From assembly GCA_014529385.2 (NCBI GenBank), contig CM043952.1:58302119-58366118 (forward strand): a stretch of 64,000 nt of DNA. Direction: 5' to 3'. Below are positions 24,745 through 35,956 of this stretch, piece after piece. How positions within the stretch are numbered: position 1 is the stretch's first letter; the number at the start of each line of letters is the position of its first letter. A model generated the notes under the pieces. It saw only the letters and a program-made list of their open reading frames with translations. It had not been told where the DNA came from and did no database searches. The translations under genes were made by a program, and so were the position numbers. Origin of the DNA: Adiantum capillus-veneris (lineage: Eukaryota > Streptophyta > Polypodiopsida > Polypodiales > Pteridaceae).

Positions 24745-24785
24745 CTACCCACCCTATCCCAGGCACGAAACACAATGAGCCAAAA

Positions 24786-24816
24786 GTAGTAGGCCCATTG
24801 TGAATGGGCCTACTTC
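24786..24816 (-). other. hairpin overlapping the PLE stop codon
   Basis: Perfect 11-bp stem (GTAGGCCCATT and its complement) with a three-base loop. The TAG stop of the RT frame (24810-24812) sits within one arm. It could be a 3' terminal structure recognised by the RT. Function is inference. Confidence 0.6.
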
Positions 24817-26690
24817 CTTATTAGAGAAATGAGATCTTCTCGGTTAAAGTGTAACCCAGGCCAGTCATGTTGAGTAAGGGATTGCAAGATTGTGTTAAGA
24901 ATGTCATTTTTGTTAAAACCATCAAGACAATATTTCTTTATTAGCAATTTAATATCATCCCAGGCAAGGAGATAGTCAGAAGAGGAGTAGATGATCAAAT
25001 ACAGCAGGCTGATACAAGAGCTAATAGCCACCTTGTGAGGTCCATTACTATTCCTTTTAATGAACTCCACAGGTGGCAGTTTCAAGAGATCCCTTTTCCA
25101 AACAAACCTTAGGTCATATCCTCTGACAGAAGGAAAGTTTAAGGAATTGAGCCGATGTGTAAAAAGCCCCATTGGGTGTAATGGGTCCATGTCAAGATGT
25201 AGGTTCAATTTTTTGGTAGGGATAAATCAGAGAAATTTCTTTGAGGAAGGCTTTATTGTTGATGCTTAATAAGTCATCTATATACCTATAGGTATGTCCG
25301 AACTATGAAAGATTATTTTTGCAAGATTCCATGGCTTTGAGAAACCATTTGTATTCACAGAAAGCAAGGTAGATATTACACATAAGTGGAGAACATGAGA
25401 ATCCCATGGGGATGCCTAGGAATTGGTTGAAGTAGAGACCACCAGAAACTATAGTACACTTATTAAGCAGCCATGAGATGTAGAAACAAAGCTTTTCTTC
25501 ATTGAAGTGTAAGGAGTGTACGGAGTGAGTCTTTTTAATCCACCTAGGTTTTTTGGATATAGAGATGTAAAAAGTTTCTTCTTTCTAGTATTGGAGAAAG
25601 CCATTTTAACCACCTTGGCAAGAATAGTCTTAAGGCCAAGATCCCCATCAAGGGGAATGTTTTTGTAGCATTGTGTAATATCCGCAATGAAAATGTGGAA
25701 GATTTGCTGCGGAAGGTTAAGTGAGACTTCTATAGTGTTTTTTGTAAGCCAAAAGGGGTTGTACTGTATTTGAAGGAAGTCATGGCAAATTTTTTGTTTA
25801 GTGGCACAAATAAGCTCAAACTCAGCTAGTATAAGGTCAAGGCAAAGCGTGATATCCTTGGTGATATCAGTAAAGATACCATTGGTGGCATCAGATATCC
25901 ATATGAACTTATGCTTATGAATCTTATAGGTGGGAAACAATACTGGTAGCTTAGTGTTCTGTACAAAGTAGCCTAGATTCCCTAAGCATTTTGAGATGTT
26001 ATTGGTAACTGTTTGTAGTGAAAAGTTAATTCTACAGAATTTCTTTCCAAATACTCGATCGCGGGCAGCCTTCCAAGGAAGGTTTTTGCAAATAAGGGTG
26101 GGACAGTTAGAGCTTTTGTCAAGCCCGGCTACAAATCATTTATTAGAGATATTTGGAAAATCAAAAGCCAGTTGTGATGTGTGCCAGGATTCAAAGTCCG
26201 ATAGAACTATCATCTCCAGTTGGAGAGCACTGACAAGGTCAGTGAGGCAGCTTAGTATAGTTGATAGAGCAAGGTAAGGGGTTTTGGGAAATTTAGTTAT
26301 ATGATTGAGCCCATTGGCCAAGATTCTACGTACTTTAATATTTTCCATAATGCTAAGATCACAAGTACAAACATGTTTTCCATATGTCTCAAAGTTCCTG
26401 TAAAAAGTGGCAAATTGATAGCATGTACATTCAGGAACAGAATCTCGCTGAAGAAATTCATTACTATAAAGAAAATTTTTCACGGGTTATTGATACTTCC
26501 ATCCAATGAGTATATTATTGAGTAATTTGTGATTGCCAGAAAGAAGGTCAAAGTACTCACAAAAAAGGTTTTTAGGTTGAATCCAGTCGAGATGTACATT
26601 GTGAAAGAGATAGTGTATGTAGATATAACCTTTGTTCGGATCCACTTTGTTGAGAGTTCTTCTACCACAAGGGCTTGTAGTAACCTGCAA
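24810..26690 (-). pseudogene. Penelope-like reverse transcriptase
   Basis: Read from 26690 down. The N-terminal PLE signature appears as CTCYQF then KHVCTCDLSIMENIKVRRIL (about 26425-26340), the counterpart of the GHV-TGDL block found before RT in PLEs. LDKSSNCPTLICKN (about 26115) matches the DKA-ICK block. FPTYKIHKHKF starts the RT core at 25938, then DITQCYKNIPLDG (about 25650), GIPMGFSCSPLMCNIYLAF (about 25415-25360) and the catalytic YRYIDDLLSI with YIDD at 25273-25284. The thumb (SSDYLLAWDDI, GFNKNDILNTIL, WPGLHF) ends at 24810. In-frame stops lie at 25303-25305 and near 26133 and 26480, so this copy is dead, but the catalytic residues are kept. Confidence 0.78.
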
Positions 26691-26869
26691 TAATCACCAA
26701 GGATTACAATTCAAGGAAATTCCTGATGGGGGAAATCCTGCCTCTACCCCTAGTGTAGCTACAAGCTTTTCCCCGGTTAGAAGAATTACACTATTGTTTA
26801 GAGAAAAATAAAGGGGAAAATGATCAAATTCAATCAAAATGCATTGAGATATTTATCAGAGGTTAATCA

Positions 26870-28260
26870 TATCTTAGGGAACCCATGATAATTAGTATAT
26901 CTAATTATCTTAGCATAATTACACTATTCTTATGGCAAATTAAAAAGGGGAAAATAGCAAATTGATCCAAAATGTTTTAAGATAATTATCAGAGGTAAAA
27001 TACATCTTACGAAACCCATGATAATTATGTTAACCTCAGATATTTAGTTTAACTAATTATGTCAGCATAATTACACTATTTTTACGGGAAATTAAAAGGG
27101 GAAAATAGCAAATTGATCCAACATGCTTTGAGATCATTATTAAAAGTAAAATACATCTTATGAAATGCATGTTAATTATCTTAACCTCAGATAATTATTT
27201 TAACTAATTATCTCAGTATAATTACACTGATTTTAAGAGAAATTAAAAAGAGAAATATAGGAAATTGATCCAACATGCTTTGAGATAATTATCAAAAGTA
27301 AAATACATCTAATGAAACTCGTGTTAATTATCTTAACCTTAGATAATTAGTTTAACTAATTATCTCAACATAATTGCACTGTTTTTAAGGAAAATTAAAA
27401 GGAGGGAAATAGCAAATTGATCCAACATACTTTGAGATAATTATCAGAAGTAAAATACATCTTATGAAACCCGTGTTAATTATCTTAATCTCAGATAATT
27501 AGTTTAACTAATTATCTCAATAGAATTACACTATTTTTAGCAGAAAATAGCAAACTAATCCAAAATGCTTTGAGATATTTATCAGAGGTAAATCACATGT
27601 TATGAAACCTCTGATAATTATCTTAAGCTTAGATAAGTAGCTTAACTAATTATCTCAACAGAATTACATTGTATTTAGGAGAAAATAAAAGAGAAAAATT
27701 AGCAAATTAACCCAAAAAGCTTTAATATAATTATTATAGGTAAATTACATCTTAAGTAATCCATGATAATTATCTTAAATATTTTAGACAATTATCCTAG
27801 TAGAAAAGCACTATTATTGAGGGTAAATTGAAGGGAAAAATTAGTAAATCATGGGCTATGATTACATGCTATTTATCAAAGCTAGATTATTAGATAAAGA
27901 GGGTGTGATAATTATTTCAAGGTTAGAAAAGTAGTATAGATATTTATCTAAGTCAAATTATACTAATTCGAGCTAAAAACTAAAGAGGAAAATTAGTAAA
28001 TCATGCTATATGATTACATGCTATTTATCAGAGCTAGATGCCGTGATAAATTTGTCAAGGTTAGAAACTTAGTATAGATATTTATCTAAGTCAAAATATA
28101 CTAATTTTGGTTGAAATTTATAAGAGAATATTAGTAAATCATGTTATATGATTACATTCTATTTATCAGAGTTAGCTTACATAATAAAGAGGTCGTGATA
28201 ATTATGTCAAGGTTAGAGAAGTAGTATAAATATTTATTTAAGTCAAATTATCATAATTTT
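26870..28260. repeat. about 150-bp tandem array with palindromes (5' LTR)
   Basis: Successive units each contain a TTTGAGATAATTATC-like string and a palindrome with arms GATAATTAG and CTAATTATC around TTTAA, for example at 27342-27364 and 27494-27516 (spacing 152). Units degrade toward 28260. The string GATAATTATC, itself a perfect palindrome, recurs many times. Confidence 0.85.
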
Positions 28261-28802
28261 AGCTGAAATTTGAAGATACAAATTATATAATTAAGTTGAA
28301 AAATAATAAGATAATTATTAGTGGTTAAAAATGTCATTATACACTTGTGATAATTATACCATAGTTAATTACTGAGTTTAGAAAATGAAAATCGACCAAA
28401 AATCCTATTTTTAGCAAAAGATTAATTAAAATAAATAGACTTTGTGGTCAAGAGTTTTTTGCAAAATTATAGTAAGTGTAAACCTATGATATAAAATCAT
28501 AGAAATTAAATCTTTAAGAGAAAACAAATAAAATAAATATTAAGCTCAAAATAAGCAGATTCCAAGCTTAAATTTCGATGGGGAAATTAGGGAAAAGATT
28601 TAGAAAATTAGAAGAGTTTAGAAAACCCTTAGGGAAGTTGTGGAAAAAGTTATTATGCCTATTTTAGGCAAATAAGAAATTAGTAGGTCAAGAATTTACC
28701 AATTAAGACTATAAATTTAACCTAGATTTGGATAAAATTGGATACAAAGGTTAAGTTTTTCTTTCAGATAATTTACCTAATAATTAGCCGTCCTTTTAAT
28801 AG

Positions 28803-28973
28803 GGAATAAGAAGTTATGGCATTAAAAGGACCCGAGAAAATTTTACATCTGATGATGACGTAGCTCCAAAACGAACTAGAGCGTCGCACAACGACGAAGC
28901 CGGGCCTAGTAGTAGGCCTACGGAGGAGAGTCTTCAGGCGCCAGCGCAGCAGCAGATAGCCAATCAATCCCAG
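28803..28973 (+). CDS. possible gag first exon inside the 5' LTR
   Basis: A 57-codon open stretch in GC-rich sequence within an otherwise AT-rich LTR: it includes two PKRTRA-like motifs (IKRTRENF, APKRTRASH), then EAGPSSRPTEESLQAPAQQQ. It ends CAATCCCAG before GTGGGTTT, a good splice donor. Joined to an acceptor TTTGCAG at 30229 it would stay in frame with the ORF there. The other LTR copy has the same frame with one extra codon. No ATG is present in frame, so an upstream exon or non-AUG start would be needed. Function as gag N-terminus is inference. Confidence 0.4.
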
Positions 28974-30083
28974 GTGGGTTTCCCATTATTCAATTAAGTC
29001 TTTAAATATTTTTTCTTTCATAAGTTAGCATTGCACACGTAAGGAGTGAGTAAGATAAAGAAAATGAATAATTGACCAAAAACGGAGGGTAACTTCCAAC
29101 GTGTATTGTTTATAATGTAGGAAAGAATTGTTTGGGTTAAAATTGGTTGAATTAGAAAAGATATGGTTGATCATCCTTAAGACAGCTTGTCTCAAGACAC
29201 CTCCGACTCCTTTGTATATTTTGATGAATAATGATGGCTTTCCAACCAACGGATAAGTCGGTTACCCCCATGAACGTTGAGTTTCTACTCCGTGCCATGT
29301 CTTGATGTTTCTACATAAGTTAGGATACCGTTTTTTATCTTAGGGGAGCTGTCCGGTTGTATGGGCAACTGGTTTGGCATATGGGCACCCGGAACCTTGG
29401 GTGGGGGTTTATCCACTCCGGATTATGAATAAGGAATGGGTGCCATTTTTTCACCCGTAGGTGGTCTTGAGACAAGAAGGGTACTGGTCATGGTTATTAT
29501 GGACAATGTTTTGATTGACAATACCCTGTCTTAAGTTTAAAGATGTATGTTTTCTAAAAGAATGCTTTCAATGCTGTCTTAAATACTTGATTGAAGGAAT
29601 TATTGTGACGGAAAGTTAAAAGAGACTATTATTTTAAGTGTTGAAACAATGTGATAGTAATTAAAAAACAAAAGAATCATGTGTGAGTGTGGGGTGGTAA
29701 GTGGGGGTCGACTAAGGTTGTCAATCAGGGATGGGTGGACCTGATTAGTCAGGTAACTATCCATCCCTACGCACTAAAACATTTAGAGCAGTCCACCAGG
29801 GGTTGTGCCCTCACATATGTTAGGGGGAAAAAAGGATACCTTAGCCTAATTTGTGAAAGATATAGGGCCGAAATAGTTTTTTGAACTTTTTAATACGTTG
29901 TTCCGTTTCCGCTGCAAGACAGGACTAGGTCTTCTTCTAAGGCTATAGACCCAAGCCATTGTCAATGGTAAAGGTCTATTCCTTGGATTTTTCTTGTTTA
30001 GAGACTCTGATTTTTATCAGACCTAGAGACATGTCAAGGATCTCATCCCGATCTTGGTATTGGAGGATTGGGGATCTCACAAG

Positions 30084-30098
30084 TGGTATCAGAGCGTG
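30084..30098 (+). other. primer binding site, initiator-Met type
   Basis: TGGTATCAGAGCGTG two bases after the LTR end CTCACA, the standard plant initiator tRNA-Met site. Confidence 0.9.
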
Positions 30099-30229
30099 TG
30101 TTAATTAAAGTCCTGGACCTAGAGAAAAGTTTAAGGTATTAGGCTGAAATAAGTGATCTCTGACAAATTCAAATGAAAGAAGTATTTAATTGAAAAGAGG
30201 GAGAGAAAGAATTATCCCCATCTTTGCAG

Positions 30230-30565
30230 GTAGATTTCCATCAGGCCTACCGCAAATCCATGGATTTCAACATTAGGTTTATGAGAGCTTGCCTATCCCG
30301 ACACTATTCAATGCGAAAAAGTGTAATGAAATGGCTAGATAAGAGATTTTCTCCTTCCACTTGGAGGATCAACTGGTCAGGATCCGGTGGAATTTCCTTC
30401 ATCGATGCGGAAGAGTTAGAAGGTTTAGAACAAAATATGAAGAGACTCAAATGGGCCGAAGATCTTCAAGTGATTGAAGTGTACTTTTTCATTGGAACGG
30501 AGAATCCAGAGGAAACCCTTGTAATAGGTGATGTCCAAGTATCACAAAATCAGTTGGGTGTTTGA
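30230..30565 (+). pseudogene. gag-like remnant, 111 codons
   Basis: An open frame starting at the TTTGCAG acceptor, in the position of gag just after the leader. It contains DFHQAYRKSMDFNIRF and VYFFIGTENPEETLV. I do not recognise a capsid domain. It is bounded by a stop and then by non-coding sequence, in line with a large internal deletion. It may be the second exon of a spliced gag. Confidence 0.4.
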
Positions 30566-31499
30566 TCAAGTGTCTAAAGTAATCTACCCAAGTAGAATCA
30601 GACCCATAGGTGTAGGCCCTAGTTTTAATGGACCAAAAGATGTTGTATATTTTGATCCTATATCTGATCCACCCAAAGCCACAAGATTCTAGTATAGGGT
30701 TGTCGTCACCCTTGTACATAGTAGAAAGAGCAAGAGGAGCAAGAGCTTATGCAATCATGGGAGAACCAACCTTATGAAGGAAGAAGATAAAAGAGCCACT
30801 CGCTTGGCCATAGTTAGCAATCTAGAGCTTTGTAAACCACTAAAAATCAATAATGAAAAACTTTGAGTTACTTATATATTATAATGTTATACATGATTTT
30901 CTTTTCTAAAATTACTTAAGGAATCTAAAGTTAAGTTAGTATTCAATCAAGAAATTAAGGATTGATCTAGCAAATGAGACAGAAGTTCCCAATAGTATGA
31001 AAAGAATTTGAATTTTGAGAATGAGATAGTTATCAAGAAACCAACTCACGTTCTTTGTGCACACGATAGCCTTCTTTGGAAAATGACCTAAATATGAAAG
31101 TATTAAGGTATGAGACTAATAGGAAGCCGAAAACAACTCTTGGTATGATACTTTTTAAAACACTTTACATATTGTTGGTCAACCATATTAGAGCGCAGAG
31201 GGGTTACCTCTGGTGCAATGGTGGAAGCTTGTGCCGAACGCAGATTGCTCAGAATGGCAAGAATACACCAAGCACGTTCAGATTGGAAAAGTTTGAATTC
31301 ATGATACTTGTCGAACGCGTTATGTTGACAAGGTGGATATATGAATCTTTTATGGAATTGATTTAACCTGGTATTTGAGATGATACAAATGGTTTGTAAA
31401 GGTTTTTAAGATGGGCTCAACACTAAGAGTTCCTTGAGGAAAAATTAGCTAGCAAGTACTTCTAACCAGAAACTAGAAAGAAATCTTAGAGTAATCAGT

Positions 31500-31624
31500 A
31501 ACATTTGGTAAAGTGGAAAGGTTATCCCTTCGAAGATGCCACTTGGGAGGATGAATTTCTCTTCTCAAAGATTTTCCCAATTTCGGTTGAGATGAGGGCA
31601 TCTCAAATTCTTAAGTTGGGGTGA
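31500..31624 (+). pseudogene. chromodomain remnant of deleted pol
   Basis: In frame: HLVKWKGYPFEDATWEDE, then FLFSKIFPISVEMRASQ and a TGA at 31622-31624 directly before the LTR. It is the C-terminal chromodomain of a chromovirus integrase and closely resembles the one at the window's left edge. It shows what kind of element was deleted. The rest of 30566-31499 has no continuous pol frame. Confidence 0.85.
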
Positions 31625-32105
31625 TTGTAAGGTTTTCAGTTTCTGAAACCTTAAAGATTGTATAAAGCTTAATCAAACTGATATGATTATTGAAAAAGCA
31701 ATGTAGAATTGTTCGACCGTGGCAAATATTGGTATTTTTGGAATCTTAAGCACAGCAAATCCCGGGCTAGAAATTTTCAGAACAGAATTCTGATAAAATT
31801 TGGATAAGTTACGGGCTCTAAAAGGTTACACTATGAATTTAATTAATTAAGTAAAATTGAATGGTTTCAGTAATTATTATTGCTAAAGACTTTTTATCCT
31901 AACGTTCTAGAAATTGTAGATATTTCCAAAATCAATCATTAAAAGTTAACAAACTAGTAGAAAATTGATTATGTGTATCTGGGGGGCTGTGTGGGGTAAT
32001 GATGACCTTTCCCAACTACATTTAGCAGCAGGGGGCGTTTTTGGAGTTGTAGGGTTGCTTATGATGCAAGTGACTCCCATTTTCCAGCCTTAGTGCCCAG
32101 AAACC

Positions 32106-32113
32106 TATAAATA
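32106..32113 (+). promoter_or_regulatory. LTR TATA box
   Basis: CCTATAAATATG, the best TATA box in this LTR, about 480 bases from its start. Confidence 0.65.
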
Positions 32114-32559
32114 TGACCCCTTGCTTCATAATTTGACAAACTCGGAGCCTTCGCACGTTCTCTCTCATCTAGAGAGACCTCTACGCAGAAATCACTAGAG
32201 ATCAAGCTCTAGTTGGTTAATTAAACGGTAATTAGCCCTAATCTTTCTTAATTAGCAAAGCTAAGTTAACCTATTTACAATTATCTTAATTAATTGAAGA
32301 TTAATCATATGTATACTCAAAAATCCTCTCTTAATTAAATATTCTCTACTGATTATTATAATTTATCTTAGGGATATTAAGCTAATTATTTATTATACCA
32401 TATTAGGGTTGAAATTATCCATTTTAACCATAAATTAATGGGAATTATACTAATTAAGTTTAGATTAAGATGTGATAATTATCAGAGCTGTGTTAGATTG
32501 TCATTATGCTAGGAAAATTATCTTTAAAAAAATTGAGTAATTTTTATAATTTATTAAGC

Positions 32560-34090
32560 AAAATTACATTGTTTTTTAGAGAAAAATAAAGGGAAAAATT
32601 ATCAAATTATTTCAAAATGCTTTGAGATATTTATCAGAGGTTAATCACATCTTAGGGAATGCGTGATAATTATGTTAACCTCAGATAATTAGTATATCTA
32701 ATTATCTTAGCATAATTACACTATTTTTAGGAAAAATTAAAAGGGGAAAAATAGCAAATTGATCCAAAATGTTTTAAATTAATTATCAAAGGTAAAATAT
32801 ATCTTATGAAACCCATGATAATTATGTAAATTTTAGATAATTAGTTTAACTAATTATCTCAATATAATGAGATTATTTTTAGGAGAAATTAAAAAGGGAA
32901 AAGTAGCAAATTGATCCAACATGCTTTGAGATAATTATCAGAAGTAAAATATATCTTATGAAACTCGTGTTAATTATCTTAATCTCAGATAATTAGTTTA
33001 ACTAATTATCTCAGCATAATTACACTATTTTTAGGAGAAATTAAAAGGGAAAAATAGCAAATTGATCCACCATGCTTTGAGATAATTATCAAAAGTAAAA
33101 TACATCTTACAAAACCCGTGTTAATTATCTTAACCTCAGATAATTAGTTTAACTAATTATCTCAATATAATTACATTGTTTTTGGGGAAAAATAACAAAT
33201 TGATCCAACATGCTTTGAGATAATTATCAAAAGTAAAATACATCTCATGAAACTCGTGTTAATTATCTTAACCTCCGTAATTAGTATAACTAATTATCTC
33301 AACAGAACTACACTGTTTTTAGGAGAAAATACAAAGAGAAAAATAGCAAACTAATCCAAAATGCTTTGAGATATTTATTAGAGGTAAATCACATGTTATA
33401 AAACCCTTAATAATTATCTTAAGCTTAGATAAGTAGTTTAACTAATTATCTCAATAGAATTACACTGTATTTAAGAAAAATAAAAGGAAGAAATTAGCAA
33501 ATTAATCCAAAAAGCTTTGATATAATTATTAGAGATAAATTATATCTTAAGTAACTTGTGATAATTATCTTAACCACAGATAAATATTTTAGATAATTAT
33601 TCTAGTAGAAAACTACTATTATTGAGGATAAATTAAAGGGGGAAATTAATAAATCATGGGATATGATTATATGCTATTTATCAGAGCTAGATTATAGAAT
33701 AAAGAGTTCGTGATAATTATTTCAAGGTTAGAAAAGTAGTATAGATATTTATCTAAATCAAATTATACTAATTCTAGCTAAAAACTACAGAGGGAAATTA
33801 GTAAATCATGTTATATGATTATATGCTATTTATCAGAGCTAGATTACATCGATAAAAAGGCCGTGATAATTATATCAAGGTTAAAAACTTAGTATAGATA
33901 TTTATCTAAGTCAAAATATACTAATTCTGGTTGAAATTTATAGGGAAAATTATTAAATCATGTTATATGATTACATTCTATTTATCAGAGTTAGCTTACA
34001 CACTAAAGAGGTCTTGATAATTATCTCAAGGTTAGAGAAGTAGTATAAATATTTATTTAAGTCAAATTATCTTAATTTTAGCTAAAAATT
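32560..34090. repeat. about 150-bp tandem array with palindromes (3' LTR)
   Basis: Same array as in the 5' LTR. The palindrome occurs at 32836-32858, 32988-33010 and 33139-33161, spacing 151-152. Later units diverge. Confidence 0.87.
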
Positions 34091-34632
34091 GAAGATGAAA
34101 ATTATATAATTTAGTTGAAAAATAATAAGATAATTACCAGAGGTCAAAAATATCATTATCTACTTGTGATAATTATACCATAGTTAATTAGTGAGTTTAG
34201 AAAATGAAAATTGACCAAAAGTCGTATTTTTAGCAAAAGATTAATTAAAATAAATAGACTTTGTGGTCAAGAGTTTTTAGCAAAATTATAGTAAGTGTAA
34301 ACCTATGATATAAAATCATGGAAATGAAATCTTTAAGAGAAACTAAATGGAATAAATATTAAGCTCAAAATAAGCAGATTCCAAGCTTAAATTTGGATGG
34401 GAAAATTAGGGGAAAGATATAGAAAATTATAAGAAAATTAGAAGAGTTTAGAAAACCCTTAGGGAAGTTGTGAAAAAAGTTATTATGCCTATTTTAGGCA
34501 AATAAGAAATTATTAGGTCAAGAATTTACCCATTAAGACTATAAATTTAACCTAGATTTGGGTAAAATTGGATACAAAGGTTAAGTCTAGCTTTTGGATA
34601 ATTTACTTAATGATTAGAAGTCCTTTTTATAA

Positions 34633-34806
34633 GGAATAAGAAGTTATGGCCCTAAAAGGACCCGAGCAAATACTACATCTGATGATGAGGACGTAGCTCC
34701 AAAACGAACTAGAGCGTCGCACGACGACGAAGCCGGGCCTAGTAGTAGGCCTACGGAGGAGAGTCTTCAGGCGCCAGCGCAGCATCAAATGGCCAATCAA
34801 TCCCAA
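34633..34806 (+). CDS. possible gag first exon, 3' LTR copy
   Basis: 58 codons in the frame described for 28803-28973, with GPKRTRANTTSDDED and APKRTRASHDDEAG. It has one more codon than the other copy, an in-frame difference. The donor here is CAA before GTGGAT, weaker than in the 5' copy. Confidence 0.35.
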
Positions 34807-35956
34807 GTGGATTTCCCATTATTCAATTAAGTCTTTAAATAGTTTAAGTTCTTTCATAAGTTAGCATTGCACACGTAAGGAGTGAGTAAGATAAAGAAAA
34901 TGAATAATTGACCAAAAACGGAGGGTAACTTCCAACCTACATTGTTTATAATGTAGGAAAGAATTGTTTGGGTTAAAATTGGTTGAACTAGGAAAGATAT
35001 GGTTGATCATCCTTAAGACAGCTTGTCTCAAGACACCTCCGACTCCTTGGTATATTTTGATGAATAATGATGGCTTTCCAGCAACGGATAAGTCGGTTAC
35101 CCCCATGAACGTTGAGTTTCTACTCCGTGTCATGTTTTGATGTTTCTACATAAGTTAGGATAGCGTTTTTTATCCTAGGGGAGTCTCTCGGTTGTATGGG
35201 CAACTGGTTTGGTGTATGGGCACGCGGAACCTTGGGTGGGGGTTTATCCACTCCAGATTATGAATAAGGAATGGGTGTCGTTTTTTCACCCTTAGGTGGT
35301 CTTGAGAGAAGAAGAGTACTGGTCATGGTTATTATGGACAATATTTTGATTGACAGTATCCTGTCTTAAGTTTAAAGATGTATGTTTTCTAAAAGAATTC
35401 TTTCAATGTTGTCTTAAATACTTGATTGAAGGAATTACTGTGACGGAAAGTTAAAAGAAACTATTATTTTAAGTGTTAAAACAATGTGATAGTAATTAAA
35501 AAACAAAAGAATCATGTGTGAGTGCGGGGTGGTAAGTGGGGGTTGACTAAGGTTGTCAATCATGGGCGGGTGGACCTGATTAGTTAGGTAACTATCCATC
35601 CCTACGCACTAAAACGTTTAGAAAAATTCTTCACTTGGAAGAGGAGTCCACCAGCTGTGCCCAACGGCTGTGCCCTCACATATGTTAGGGGGGGGAAAGC
35701 ATTGGTTGAGGATATATTAGCCCAATTTGTGAAATATATAAGGCCGAAATATTTTTTTGAACTTTTAATACGTTGTCCCATTTCCGCTGCGAGACAGGAC
35801 TATGTCTTCTTCTAAGGCTATAGACCCAAGCCATTGTCAATGGTAAAGGTCTATTCCTTGGACTTTTCTTGTTTAGAGACTCTAATTTTTATTAGACCTA
35901 GAGAGTTGTCAAGGATCTGATCCCGATCTTGGTATTGGCGGGTTAGGGATCTCACA

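Larger units (their letters stand above)
24741..26690 (-). mobile_element. Penelope-like retroelement (PLE), 5' end unclear
   Basis: The minus strand codes a reverse transcriptase with the Penelope-type N-terminal block, fingers, palm and thumb (see CDS). The stop codon lies in a perfect hairpin (stem GTAGGCCCATT, 24789-24799 with 24803-24813), about 50 bases before a (CA)n tract on the element's 3' side. The 5' side meets a giant-LTR fragment after about 95 bases of unassigned sequence. No GIY-YIG endonuclease is recognisable, but the part upstream of 26690 may be missing. PLEs are known in animals, algae, fungi and conifers and are rare in flowering plants. Confidence 0.75.
26786..30081 (+). 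repeat. 5' LTR, truncated at its start
   Basis: Aligns with about 32562-35956. It holds the 150-bp tandem array, a GC-rich coding-like island (28803-28973) and ends GATCTCACA just before the primer site. Confidence 0.88.
26786..35956 (+). mobile_element. internally deleted chromovirus with giant LTRs
   Basis: A partial LTR (26786-30081), an initiator-Met primer site, a 1.5-kb internal region and a complete 4331-bp LTR (31626-35956). The last codons before the 3' LTR code a chromodomain, so the parent was a chromovirus. Protease, RT, RNase H and most of integrase are gone. Such an element can only move with help from a relative. The 5' LTR has lost about its first 940 bases, where the Penelope-like element now ends. 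Confidence 0.82.
31626..35956 (+). repeat. complete 3' LTR, 4331 bp
   Basis: Starts TGTAAGGTTTTCAG after a short purine tract and the chromodomain stop, ends GATCTCACA. TATAAATA at 32106-32113 marks the promoter, so U3 is about 500 bases and R-U5 about 3.8 kb. The transcribed part holds the tandem array, the coding-like island and a non-coding end. A 4.3-kb LTR is near the top of the plant range. Confidence 0.87.

Noticed and set aside
26480-26690. GIY-YIG endonuclease at the PLE N-terminus (GYIYIH)
   Set aside because: No second YIG motif at the right distance and no Arg/Glu context; resemblance is too weak.
26870-28260. CRISPR-like array
   Set aside because: The unit is about 150 bp with no constant repeat and unique spacer structure, and the context is a plant LTR.
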